A stretch of DNA of 6,541 nucleotides. Source: an uncultured Chloroflexota bacterium. GTDB lineage: Bacteria; Chloroflexota; Anaerolineae; Promineifilales; Promineifilaceae. Numbering within the stretch: the first letter of the stretch is position 1; each line of letters starts with the position of its first letter. A program made the translations under genes and the position numbers. The stretch covers positions 1 through 6,541 of the forward strand of contig CALFEW010000210.1 of NCBI GenBank assembly GCA_937958365.1, written 5' to 3'. The notes beneath the pieces were generated by a model, which ran no database searches, was not told the DNA's origin, and saw nothing but the letters and a program-made list of their open reading frames with translations. Positions 1 to 5,979 of the stretch are shown one piece after another.

Positions 1-1
1 G

Positions 2-700
2 GATATAGACGAAATAGAAGAAGACCCCCTTAACCCCAACAAAGGCACGCCGCGCGGCGCTGCCGTCACGGACTTCTCTGTAGACACCTTTCGGCCGGCG
101 CGAGGTATCGCGCTGGACAAAGACAACATGACCATGGCCGGGAACAAAACTGTCCGGTCAGCGAAACGCGCCGGGGTGAAGAAGGTTATCGTTGTAGAAT
201 CGGATGGTGACGTGCTGGTAGCCACGCGCCGTCGTGATATGGACCTGGACAACCCAGAAGACACCAGGGCGCGTGAATATGCTGTGTCCGATAACCGGTC
301 GAGCGAGTTGGGCCTGGCCTGGGATGCCGACAACATTGCGGCAGGCGCGGCCATGGGCGCGGACTTCTCCGTGTTGTTCTATGACGACGAGCTGGCCAGG
401 CTGACTGGTGACGCGGGCGAGTATTGGGAAGAAGACGAGACGTTTGGTGAAACACCCCAGGACCTCGTGCCTGAGATGGCGCTCCAGCCATTTGAGCATT
501 ACGACTACATGCTGGTCATCTTCCGCTCCACGTTAGACTGGTCCAGGGCGCTGGACCTGATGGCCGAATTCGGCCTCATCAAGAAAGGCTTCACCGTCTC
601 GAAGAAAACACGCAAGATTGGCCTGTGCCGGGTGGTAGATGGCGGCAAGCTGATGGACAAGCTGGCCCAGGCTTCCGGTGGGGTGGCGAGCAATGAGTGA
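2..700 (+). CDS. Phage ParB-like nuclease/partition-domain protein, 5' end outside the window
   Basis: The frame is open from the first bases of the window to TGA at 698-700, so the gene starts upstream. An ATG at 128 is internal: it falls just before the AGNKT motif, and conserved ParB-like sequence lies ahead of it (NPNKGTPRG at about 32-58). Visible family signatures are NP.KGTPRG, then MAGNKT (ParB box), then VIVVESDGD, and then AREYAVSDNRSSELGLAWD, the pattern of phage-encoded ParB/sulfiredoxin-fold proteins. An acidic linker (EYWEEDETFGE) follows, and then a C-terminal domain of about 65 residues starting near EHYDYMLVIF, of unknown role. Proteins of this type sit beside terminase genes and may act as nucleases or DNA-binding factors; the exact activity cannot be read here. 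The 3' end overlaps the glycosyltransferase-like gene by 8 bases, suggesting translational coupling. The family call is firm; the function is open. Confidence 0.85.
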   Translation, partial: DIDEIEEDPLNPNKGTPRGAAVTDFSVDTFRPARGIALDKDNMTMAGNKTVRSAKRAGVKKVIVVESDGDVLVATRRRDMDLDNPEDTRAREYAVSDNRSSELGLAWDADNIAAGAAMGADFSVLFYDDELARLTGDAGEYWEEDETFGETPQDLVPEMALQPFEHYDYMLVIFRSTLDWSRALDLMAEFGLIKKGFTVSKKTRKIGLCRVVDGGKLMDKLAQASGGVASNE

Positions 701-1457
701 CGTAGACCTGCGCGTCGTCATTCCCAGCCGCGGCCGCATTGAGGAGTGCAAACACGCCGTCAAGCTGTTTCCTGGCGCGCTGGTCGTCGTCCATCAGCCA
801 GAATACGACGATTACCGCGCCGCGTTGCCGTCGCACGTTGAGGTGATGCCCCACAAGCTGGAGGGCGGCATTGCCCCTATTCGCCAGTGGGTGCTGGATA
901 CCATCCCCAACACGGCCGTTCTCTTTGTGGACGACGATGTACGTTACCTGAAAGTGGTGGCCGGCTTTGAGACGGCCAGCCGCGTCATCAAAGACCCCGT
1001 GGCAATCGCCCAAGTGGTCGAGAATGCCGCATACATCGCCGGCGAGATTGGCGCGCCCATCTTCGGCTTCTCGCAAACGTCCGGCGACGTGCGCAAGTAT
1101 CGTCCCACCGACCCGATCAGCCTGTCAGGCTGGGTGGGATCGGTGATAGGGGTATACGGCCGTAACATCGAGTATGACACCACACTCCGTATGCGTGCCG
1201 ACATAGACTTCTGCCTCCGCGCCTTGCTGGAAGAACGGCTCATTTTCATAGACTCGCGTTTCTCGTTCATCCACCACGCCATGTTCCAGCACAAGGGCGG
1301 CAACGCCCACATGCGCGGCGCGGAGAGATCTAAGCGAGAGATAGACGTACTGCGGCAGCGTTGGGGGCAGTGGGTAGACGTGAAGCCGGGAAAGAACGTG
1401 GTGCGCATTGTCGTGAAGGTGAAGCGCCGCCAGTCTGGGTTTGGGGGGAAAAGTTAA
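693..1457 (+). CDS. GT-A glycosyltransferase-like protein, probable TET-associated glycosyltransferase (TAGT) type
   Basis: 254 residues. I chose ATG 693 over the in-frame GTG at 678 because a GGTGGGG Shine-Dalgarno-like run (677-683) sits 9 bases before it and it gives a short ATGAGTGA overlap with the upstream stop. The N-terminus VVIPSRGR (residues 8-15) is the first strand and loop of a nucleotide-sugar-binding GT-A fold. VLFVDDDV, with D80-D81-D82, is the expected DxD metal/sugar-nucleotide motif. Further on, RADIDFC (D170, D172) and HHAMFQHKGG (H194, H195, H200) are candidate acceptor or metal positions. No signal peptide or membrane segment is seen, so it is cytoplasmic. The pattern and the neighbouring ParB-like and terminase genes resemble the TAGT group, proposed to glycosylate hydroxymethylated pyrimidines in phage DNA. 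The GT-A assignment is likely; the DNA-base substrate is an inference. It could instead modify a protein or another small molecule. Confidence 0.72.
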   Translation: MSDVDLRVVIPSRGRIEECKHAVKLFPGALVVVHQPEYDDYRAALPSHVEVMPHKLEGGIAPIRQWVLDTIPNTAVLFVDDDVRYLKVVAGFETASRVIKDPVAIAQVVENAAYIAGEIGAPIFGFSQTSGDVRKYRPTDPISLSGWVGSVIGVYGRNIEYDTTLRMRADIDFCLRALLEERLIFIDSRFSFIHHAMFQHKGGNAHMRGAERSKREIDVLRQRWGQWVDVKPGKNVVRIVVKVKRRQSGFGGKS

Positions 1458-2006
1458 GTGCCTAAGTTCTCGCCTGCGGCGCTCAAGGCTGCCCGGCAGC
1501 ACAAGGTGCAGCAGCTATCTCTGCGCGGCCTGACGCAGCGCGAGATTGTCACGGCGTTGGAAAAGCAGCGCGTCATCAACCCGCTGACTGGCAAGCCCTG
1601 GGCATTAGGGACCATCAACGCTGACCTCAAAGAGTTGGAGGAGAAATGGGAGCAGGCAGCCTTAGAAGAGCGGGGCAAAAAGAAGGCAAGGGTGAACCAG
1701 GAGCTGCAAGAGCTAAAGCGTCAGGCGTGGGCAACTCAAGACGTGAAGATACTCCTGGACATCGTTAAGGTCGAGATTGATTTGTTCAGTCTGGCCGACC
1801 CCATCACCATCAACCACCAGGTGGGGGGTAACGTGGATGTTTCTCACCGCCTGGCTCCTGCTCCGGACGTGACGGAAATGGAGCCGGATGAGGTGGATGT
1901 CTTAATTCAGAATCTTTTACTTGCTGCCGGCGTGAGCGAACGGCCGGTAATTATCGAAGGCATCTATGAAGATGCTGGTGGAATGGAGGGCGAGGAATCT
2001 GTATGA
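1458..2006 (+). CDS. terS: Probable terminase small subunit
   Basis: 182 residues, starting with GTG immediately after the upstream TAA. A purine-rich GGGGGGAAAAG (1443-1453) upstream supports this start. Residues about 17-60 read as a helix-turn-helix (LSLRGLTQREIVTAL, then a wing-like turn, then ALGTINADLKEL), fitting sequence-specific DNA recognition. Residues 60-90 are a charged, probably coiled helix. Residues about 93-115 (DVKILLDIVKVEIDLFSLADP) match the pattern near the C-terminus of many phage small terminases, where a helix ends in a 'E....L.L.DP' motif. The C-terminal tail is acidic (TEMEPDEVD) and could contact the large subunit. It would recognise the packaging site and hand DNA to the large terminase encoded two genes downstream. 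The stop overlaps the next start as ATGA. A generic HTH regulator is the alternative. Confidence 0.7.
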   Translation: MPKFSPAALKAARQHKVQQLSLRGLTQREIVTALEKQRVINPLTGKPWALGTINADLKELEEKWEQAALEERGKKKARVNQELQELKRQAWATQDVKILLDIVKVEIDLFSLADPITINHQVGGNVDVSHRLAPAPDVTEMEPDEVDVLIQNLLLAAGVSERPVIIEGIYEDAGGMEGEESV

Positions 2007-2554
2007 CAGTCATTGTGGGAATTGTTGAAGGCACACAAGTATGGATGGGCAGTGACAGCCAGGCTTCTGATGACAGCCGGACATTTGTGATGCAGCAGCC
2101 AAAAATAGTCGAGCGCAGGGCAGGCGGCAAGTGGCAGCTTCTTATGGGCACGGCCGGAAGCATCCGTGTCGCACAGATAATAGAAATATTGCCGCTGCCT
2201 AAATTGGGCTGGCGACCGGACGCCTACCAGTTCATGCTGGGGTTGGCTGAATCTATAAGGCTCTCGCTGCGCGACAGGGGGGCTGGCGGGGAGGCGAATG
2301 GAGAGCAATGGGGCGAGTTCAACTTACTGGCCGCCGTTGCGGGGCGTCTGTTTGTTATCCAGAGCGACTACGCGGTAATAGAGTGCTCACCCTATGCAGC
2401 GATAGGCTCTGGCGAGTATTACGCCCTGGGGTCGCTCTATGCCACCAAAGATTGGGGCTTGAGACCAGAAACCAGGCTGCTAGAAGCGCTGGCGGCGGCA
2501 GAACACTTTGATCCTCATTGTGGACGGCCGTTCCACGTGGGGGTGTGCTCGTAA
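2003..2554 (+). CDS. HslV/proteasome-like Ntn-hydrolase (putative phage peptidase)
   Basis: 183 residues; ATG 2003 overlaps the upstream stop (ATGA) and follows GAGGA at 1992-1996. The protein begins Met-Thr. After removal of Met, Thr1 would be the N-terminal nucleophile, and Asp17 (in GSDSQAS) and Lys33 (in QQPKIV) fall at the same numbers as the catalytic Asp17 and Lys33 of bacterial HslV. Later blocks also match: GTAGSIR (HslV-like 'GFAGG'), LLAAVAGRLFVIQSDYAVIE (two strands) and AIGSGEYYALGSLYA (the HslV IGSG...A helix). Length is close to HslV (about 175). No propeptide is present, as in HslV. No ATPase partner such as HslU is seen, so it may act alone or with a host unfoldase. Phage and actinobacterial relatives are usually annotated only as proteasome-like or hypothetical. 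Its position between the terminase subunits suggests a packaging or capsid-maturation role, but this is inference. Confidence 0.8.
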   Translation: MTVIVGIVEGTQVWMGSDSQASDDSRTFVMQQPKIVERRAGGKWQLLMGTAGSIRVAQIIEILPLPKLGWRPDAYQFMLGLAESIRLSLRDRGAGGEANGEQWGEFNLLAAVAGRLFVIQSDYAVIECSPYAAIGSGEYYALGSLYATKDWGLRPETRLLEALAAAEHFDPHCGRPFHVGVCS

Positions 2555-2555
2555 G

Positions 2556-4262
2556 ATGCTTGCTCAGGCAGAGGCTCAGCAGCAGTTGGTGGGCGTCTTA
2601 ACGGACAAGGCGAGGCGTAACTCGCCGCGCCCGCGCACCCGCAACAAAAAGCCAGACGAAACACTGGACTTGCTGACATGGGCTGTTACCCATCGCCGCG
2701 AGTTAAAGCCTGGGGCGAGGTTCTCGCTGCCAGATCATCTTTATCTGGTAGACATCTACCGAGACACCAGCCAGGAGTCAATTCATATGAAGGCGGGGCA
2801 GATCGGCATTAGCGAGTATCTGCTTTCGCATGGTGTTCACGCAAACGATCAGCGTGGCGCCGACGTGTTGTACCTGATGCCCACAAATGACGATGTGAGC
2901 GATTTCTCACGCTCGCGTTTTGGGCCGGCGCTGGAAGCGTCGGAGTACCTTAACAGTCTGGTGATTGGGGCGGGCAGGGAAATGCGCGGCTCGGACAAGA
3001 TCACCCTAAAGCGCATACGGAACAACTTCTTTTACCTGCGTGGCGGCACAGTGGACAACTCAGGCAATGCCCGTCAGTTGAAGAGTATCCCGGTAGACGT
3101 ACTGATCGGCGATGAGATAGACGAAATGGATACCCGCGCTATGCCCATCGCCCGAAAGCGCCTGGGCCACAGCCCAATTAAGGAAGTGCGTCAGGCGTCT
3201 ACACCTACCTACCATGGCGTAGGTATTCATGCAGCCTGGGAAGAGAGTGACCAGCGCGAATGGTTTGTCCCCTGCCCGCACTGCGGCAAGTGGCAAATGC
3301 TCCTGATCGAGCAGGTGGTCACAGAGTGGGACGAATTGGAACGGCCGGTTTCCTGGCACGGCATGGAACAAGGCCGGGCGTATGTGGCGTGTAAAAAGTG
3401 CCATCGGGAACTGAATCGGCTGGCTCAGGGCGTCTGGGTGGCCCGCTATCCAGGCCGGGCCGTGACCGGCTTCCACCCGACCAAACTTATGGCCGGACAT
3501 ACGCTGCTGATTGACGTGGTGCGCAACCTGCAAACAGTAGATGAGACAAAGCGCAAAGAGGCTGTCAACCAGGACCTCGGTCTGCCCTACACGCCGCGCG
3601 GCGGCCGTTTGACCGATGCGGTGATTAATGGGCTGACGCGCGAGTATGGGCATGGTCCTATCCCTGGGACACGGCCGTATGCCGGCATAGACGTGGGCAA
3701 GATGCTGCACATCGTCATCCGCGCCCCGCTCAACGCACAGGGCGCGCGCCGCCAATTGTGGGCCGGAGAGGTCTACTCTTTCCGCGAGGCTGCACAGAAG
3801 CTGCGCGATTACGGCGTCAGCTTTTTTGTGGTGGATGGGCTGCCGGAAACGCGCAAGTCACGCGAGCTGCAAGCCGCCTTCCCGGATGGCGTAGGCTGGT
3901 TAGCCTTTTATAACGGTGACGAGAAGGCCGAGCAGCCGGTGAAATGGAATCACAAAGAGGGTGTGGTCAACGTAGACCGCACCCGACTGCTCGATGAGAT
4001 GTTCGCCGGGTTCTACGACGGCAAGACGAATGAGTTGCCGGCGCATATTAACAGCGTGGCGGACTATCACACACATCTGAAAGTGCCTACCCGCCAGTTG
4101 ATCAAAAAACGCGACGGGTCAGAGGAAGCGATTTACGTGGGTGAAGGGGCTGACCATTACGCCCACGCCGAGGTTTATAGTCTGGTTGCGTCAAAGCATC
4201 CGCCGTTGCAGGTGAATACAAAGCCAACGGTGGTGACGCGCAGCCAGTTGGGATTCGATTAA
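2556..4262 (+). CDS. terL: Terminase large subunit, GpA type (ATPase plus RNase H-fold nuclease)
   Basis: 568 residues from ATG 2556, one base after the upstream TAA; an in-frame TTG at 2508 would force a 47-base overlap and is less likely. The N-terminal ATPase has a deviant Walker A, KAGQIGISE (79-87), comparable to the lambda gpA KSARVGYS motif, and a Walker B VLIGDE (182-187, D186/E187). Two CxxC pairs (C240/C243 in CPHCGKW, C279/C282 in CKKCH) form the zinc-binding insert typical of this family. The C-terminal nuclease shows the three acidic positions of an RNase H-type fold: D379 in YAGIDVG, D427 in FFVVDGLPE and D533 in ADHYAHAEVY. It would drive DNA translocation into the prohead and cut concatemers. 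A second copy of the nuclease region, degenerate, occurs at the window end (5980 onward). The ends of the protein look complete. Confidence 0.93.
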   Translation: MLAQAEAQQQLVGVLTDKARRNSPRPRTRNKKPDETLDLLTWAVTHRRELKPGARFSLPDHLYLVDIYRDTSQESIHMKAGQIGISEYLLSHGVHANDQRGADVLYLMPTNDDVSDFSRSRFGPALEASEYLNSLVIGAGREMRGSDKITLKRIRNNFFYLRGGTVDNSGNARQLKSIPVDVLIGDEIDEMDTRAMPIARKRLGHSPIKEVRQASTPTYHGVGIHAAWEESDQREWFVPCPHCGKWQMLLIEQVVTEWDELERPVSWHGMEQGRAYVACKKCHRELNRLAQGVWVARYPGRAVTGFHPTKLMAGHTLLIDVVRNLQTVDETKRKEAVNQDLGLPYTPRGGRLTDAVINGLTREYGHGPIPGTRPYAGIDVGKMLHIVIRAPLNAQGARRQLWAGEVYSFREAAQKLRDYGVSFFVVDGLPETRKSRELQAAFPDGVGWLAFYNGDEKAEQPVKWNHKEGVVNVDRTRLLDEMFAGFYDGKTNELPAHINSVADYHTHLKVPTRQLIKKRDGSEEAIYVGEGADHYAHAEVYSLVASKHPPLQVNTKPTVVTRSQLGFD

Positions 4263-4266
4263 TCAA

Positions 4267-4272
4267 GGGAGG
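4267..4272 (+). promoter_or_regulatory. Strong Shine-Dalgarno site for the gene at 4281
   Basis: GGGAGG lies 8 bases before ATG 4281 inside the 18-base gap after the terminase stop. It is among the best anti-16S matches in the window and fixes ATG 4281 over the second in-frame ATG at 4293. It is placed at the widest gap, so this gene is probably translated independently rather than by coupling. Confidence 0.75.
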
Positions 4273-4280
4273 TAAAGGTC

Positions 4281-4799
4281 ATGTGTTTTGATATGAAGCT
4301 AGAAAAACGGCGGCATATTCCGCAAGCAGCCGCGCCGGATGAAGCAGCGCGAGCGGCTGCGGCAACGTTGTTCCAAACGGCCGTTGATGCCTTGTTGTTT
4401 GGTGAATCATCTACAGAGGTAGTAGTTCAAGCTCCTATTAACCTGGAAGAATTACAGGCTCTTATGCAGGAGGCACGTAAACGGCCGTTCGTCACAGAAA
4501 TCTGGTTTGTGGATCGGCCAGCGGAGTACGAGCAGTTTGTGACGCAATTCCCGCAAGGCGCAGAGCCTGTAGGTGTCTTGCCACTTGCCAGACTTGATAT
4601 GCATGATTGGCGAACAGACGCATTCGACCCGCGCACAGAGGTGATAGCCTCACCTCTTGACGATGACGTGGCTGCCCTGCTGCGCCGGGGCAACATGGAG
4701 AAGATTGTCTGGCCGTGGATATGCGCCATTCCTGGTATATGGCTGCACTGGTCAGACGGCCGTTATCAGATGGTTTTGACCGAAGAGGGGGCGATCTAA
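4281..4799 (+). CDS. Hypothetical phage protein, function unknown
   Basis: 172 residues; I do not recognise the family. The first 20 residues are basic (KLEKRRH) and are followed by an Ala-rich helix (about 20-40, DEAARAAAATLFQTAVDAL). A mixed alpha/beta region follows, including NLEELQALMQEARKRPFV and the strand-like TEIWFVDRP. The C-terminal third is rich in Trp (WPWICAIPGIWLHWSDG) and ends in short strands. No signal peptide, clear membrane helix or catalytic motif is visible. A strong Shine-Dalgarno and a position just after the large terminase suggest good expression as part of the packaging operon; the stop TAA abuts the TTG start of the next gene. Its reading frame contains three ACGGCCGT palindromes. 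It could be a structural or packaging accessory, but nothing in the sequence decides this. Confidence 0.75.
   Translation: MCFDMKLEKRRHIPQAAAPDEAARAAAATLFQTAVDALLFGESSTEVVVQAPINLEELQALMQEARKRPFVTEIWFVDRPAEYEQFVTQFPQGAEPVGVLPLARLDMHDWRTDAFDPRTEVIASPLDDDVAALLRRGNMEKIVWPWICAIPGIWLHWSDGRYQMVLTEEGAI
4785..4791 (+). promoter_or_regulatory. Shine-Dalgarno site deciding the TTG start at 4800
   Basis: GAGGGGG lies 8 bases before TTG 4800, whereas the first in-frame ATG (4818) is 26 bases away. The spacing favours the rare TTG initiator directly after the upstream TAA stop. Confidence 0.6.
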
Positions 4800-5036
4800 T
4801 TGTCGGCTGATGAGTTTATGCGCGATTCGCTGACGCCACAGGGCCGCGCCGGACGTGCAGTTTACCTGCTGGTCACGCAAGGCCCTATGCGTTCGGATGA
4901 GTTGGCCGACGCGATGGGCTACCGCTCGCGTCATAGCATCTATGACTTATTAGGCAACCTGAGCCAGGCCGTACCCATCTTTTATGATGAAACAAAGGGC
5001 GTTTGGGGCATCCTGAATCGAGACGGAGAGATATGA
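4800..5036 (+). CDS. Small winged-helix-like DNA-binding protein
   Basis: 78 residues from a TTG start supported by the Shine-Dalgarno at 4785-4791; if ATG 4818 were used, six residues would be lost without affecting the domain. The arrangement GRAGRAVYLLVTQGPMRSDELADAMGY is helix 1, turn and helix 2 of a helix-turn-helix; RSRHSIYDLLGNLSQAV is the recognition helix, and PIFYDETKGVWGIL reads as a two-strand wing. This is the layout of winged-helix proteins of the MarR/ArsR-like or replication-initiator-like size. No ligand or metal site is seen. It may bind DNA as a regulator or packaging helper. The stop overlaps the next start (ATG 5033). The fold is likely; a target is not apparent. Confidence 0.65.
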   Translation: MSADEFMRDSLTPQGRAGRAVYLLVTQGPMRSDELADAMGYRSRHSIYDLLGNLSQAVPIFYDETKGVWGILNRDGEI

Positions 5037-5443
5037 ACGAACAAAACGAAACAATAAATCAGGTGGTAACGGCCGTCTGCGCGGCATGTTCCCAAGAGTT
5101 CCAGGTGGAGCAAAAAGTCAGAGAACGTTTGGTCACTGTACGCGATGAACCTAACGTGAAAGAAGTCGGGTTGCAGTGCCCGCATTGTGGCGACTGGACG
5201 CACGCATACTTCACGACAAGCAAAACACGTCGTCACATGAACTCTATGAAACGAGAGATAGCTCTATATCAGCACATGCGAACGGAAGCACGACTTAAGT
5301 CGGTACGCCGCGCTCAGGATAAATACAAGGCGGTTTTTGAAAAAGAACAGAACAGATTGCGCCCGTTGTTTGGGGTGCAGTCGCCTACAGTGGACGGGCT
5401 GGGGCAGCAGATTGTAGACATACCGAAGGATGGTGAGAAATGA
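5033..5443 (+). CDS. Zinc-ribbon protein with a charged helical C-terminus, function unknown
   Basis: 136 residues; ATG 5033 overlaps the previous TGA and follows GGAGAG (5025-5030), so the in-frame upstream start at 5003 is unnecessary. Two CxxC pairs, C16/C19 (CAAC) and C49/C52 (CPHC), 33 residues apart, form a four-cysteine zinc ribbon with strand-like sequence between. Residues about 60-110 are highly charged and helical (KTRRHMNSMKREIALYQHMR and onward), probably a coiled coil. The tail is short and polar. It is likely a DNA-, RNA- or protein-binding adaptor. The CPHCGDW block resembles the CPHCGKW zinc motif of the large terminase in this window, but the surrounding sequence does not otherwise align, so I do not claim homology. 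The gene ends in an ATGA overlap with the dCTP deaminase. Confidence 0.7.
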   Translation: MNEQNETINQVVTAVCAACSQEFQVEQKVRERLVTVRDEPNVKEVGLQCPHCGDWTHAYFTTSKTRRHMNSMKREIALYQHMRTEARLKSVRRAQDKYKAVFEKEQNRLRPLFGVQSPTVDGLGQQIVDIPKDGEK

Positions 5444-5874
5444 TTTACCCGGACAGTATGCTGACTGAGTGGGCGACTGGTGGCGGCTTACGGCCGTTTA
5501 ACCCGGATTTGGTTAATCCGGGCAGTGTAGACCTTTGTTGGTCTGGTAGTTTCCGGCGGGCGAGAAAACCGGCGGGGGATGCAATCGCGTCGGCGAAGGG
5601 GTGGAAAGGCGACTACGGCGACAACGTGCAATTTACCGACTTACTGGTACTCATGCCCGGCGAACTGTATTTGCTGGACACCGCTGAGTACATCGTCATC
5701 CCCGATGACACCTGCGGTGACGTCAAGCTGAAGAGTTCGCTAGGCCGTGTGGGCCTGGAGCATTTACACGCCGGTTGGTGCGACCCCGGCTTTTCCGGCA
5801 CGCTGACCCTGGAGGTGACCAATATGGCTCCCTGGCCCATCGAGATTCACCTCGGCGACCCCATCGTGCAGTAG
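5440..5874 (+). CDS. dcd: dCTP deaminase, cut short by an in-frame TAG
   Basis: 144 residues to TAG 5872-5874. ATG 5440 follows GAAGGA (5425-5430) and overlaps the upstream stop. The enzyme family deaminates dCTP to dUTP, feeding dTMP synthesis. Conserved blocks seen: NPGSVDL (26-32), IVIPDD, KSSLGR (98-103, phosphate-binding Ser/Arg), HAGWCDPGFSGTLTLEVTN with the catalytic Glu at 125, and GDPIVQ, where the TAG interrupts. Family members normally continue after this Q with L-[VIF] and a C-terminal lid containing Y-x-GQ that closes over the triphosphate. That tail is present after the stop in the same frame: VLMAML, then RYNGQREP at 163-170 if the TAG is read through. The stop therefore removes part of the substrate-binding lid. 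Options: nonsense mutation or sequencing error (TTG to TAG would restore the usual Leu), a suppressed or recoded amber, or an inactive fragment. Mono- versus bifunctional activity (with dUTPase) cannot be told. Confidence 0.85.
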   Translation: MIYPDSMLTEWATGGGLRPFNPDLVNPGSVDLCWSGSFRRARKPAGDAIASAKGWKGDYGDNVQFTDLLVLMPGELYLLDTAEYIVIPDDTCGDVKLKSSLGRVGLEHLHAGWCDPGFSGTLTLEVTNMAPWPIEIHLGDPIVQ

Positions 5875-5979
5875 GTGCTGATGGCGATGTTAATGCCGCC
5901 CAACAAAACGTACCGGGACACCGGCCGTTACAATGGGCAACGAGAGCCGCAGATTGCCTTGCCGCCGAGGGACACAGCC
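5875..5979 (+). pseudogene. C-terminal tail of the dCTP deaminase, separated by the TAG
   Basis: This stretch is in the same frame as the deaminase and continues its conserved end: hydrophobic strand VLMAMLM, then TGRYNGQREPQ, the Y-x-GQ lid motif of the family, and then a proline-rich linker (ALPPRDTAVPYG). There is no stop between this tail and the nuclease-like domain that follows, so after suppression of the TAG the product would be one polypeptide of at least 367 codons (5440-6541). GTG 5875 and ATG 5881, 5887 and 5893 could in principle restart translation, but none has a good Shine-Dalgarno site. Confidence 0.7.
5967..5972 (+). promoter_or_regulatory. Possible Shine-Dalgarno site for a GTG start at 5980
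   Basis: GAGGGA lies 7 bases before GTG 5980. It is the only well-placed ribosome-binding-like sequence between the deaminase TAG and the nuclease-like domain, and it places the start exactly at the edge of the homology with the large terminase. It sits inside the deaminase tail sequence, so it could also be chance. Confidence 0.45.

Noticed and set aside
128..700. ParB-like gene starting at ATG 128
   Set aside because: The frame is open to the window edge and conserved family sequence (NPNKGTPRG) lies upstream of 128, so that ATG is internal.
591..1076. 161-codon minus-strand frame across the ParB/glycosyltransferase junction
   Set aside because: Shadow of two overlapping well-supported + strand genes; no domain pattern seen.
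2508..2555. Terminase start at TTG 2508
   Set aside because: It would overlap the Ntn-hydrolase gene by 47 bases and adds residues lacking family likeness; ATG 2556 sits one base after the upstream stop.
3060..3755. 231-codon minus-strand open frame inside the terminase gene
   Set aside because: It lies wholly opposite a firmly assigned gene, has no recognisable motif, and all supported genes read on the + strand; long antisense frames are common in GC-rich coding DNA.
3273..5190. Homology between the zinc-ribbon protein and the terminase zinc insert
   Set aside because: Only the short CPHCG(K/D)W block is shared; CPHCG is a common zinc-knuckle sequence and the flanks do not align.
5440..5874. 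Firm claim that this phage recodes TAG
   Set aside because: Only one in-frame TAG is seen and eight TAG-free gene ends are too few; the idea is kept only as an option to test.
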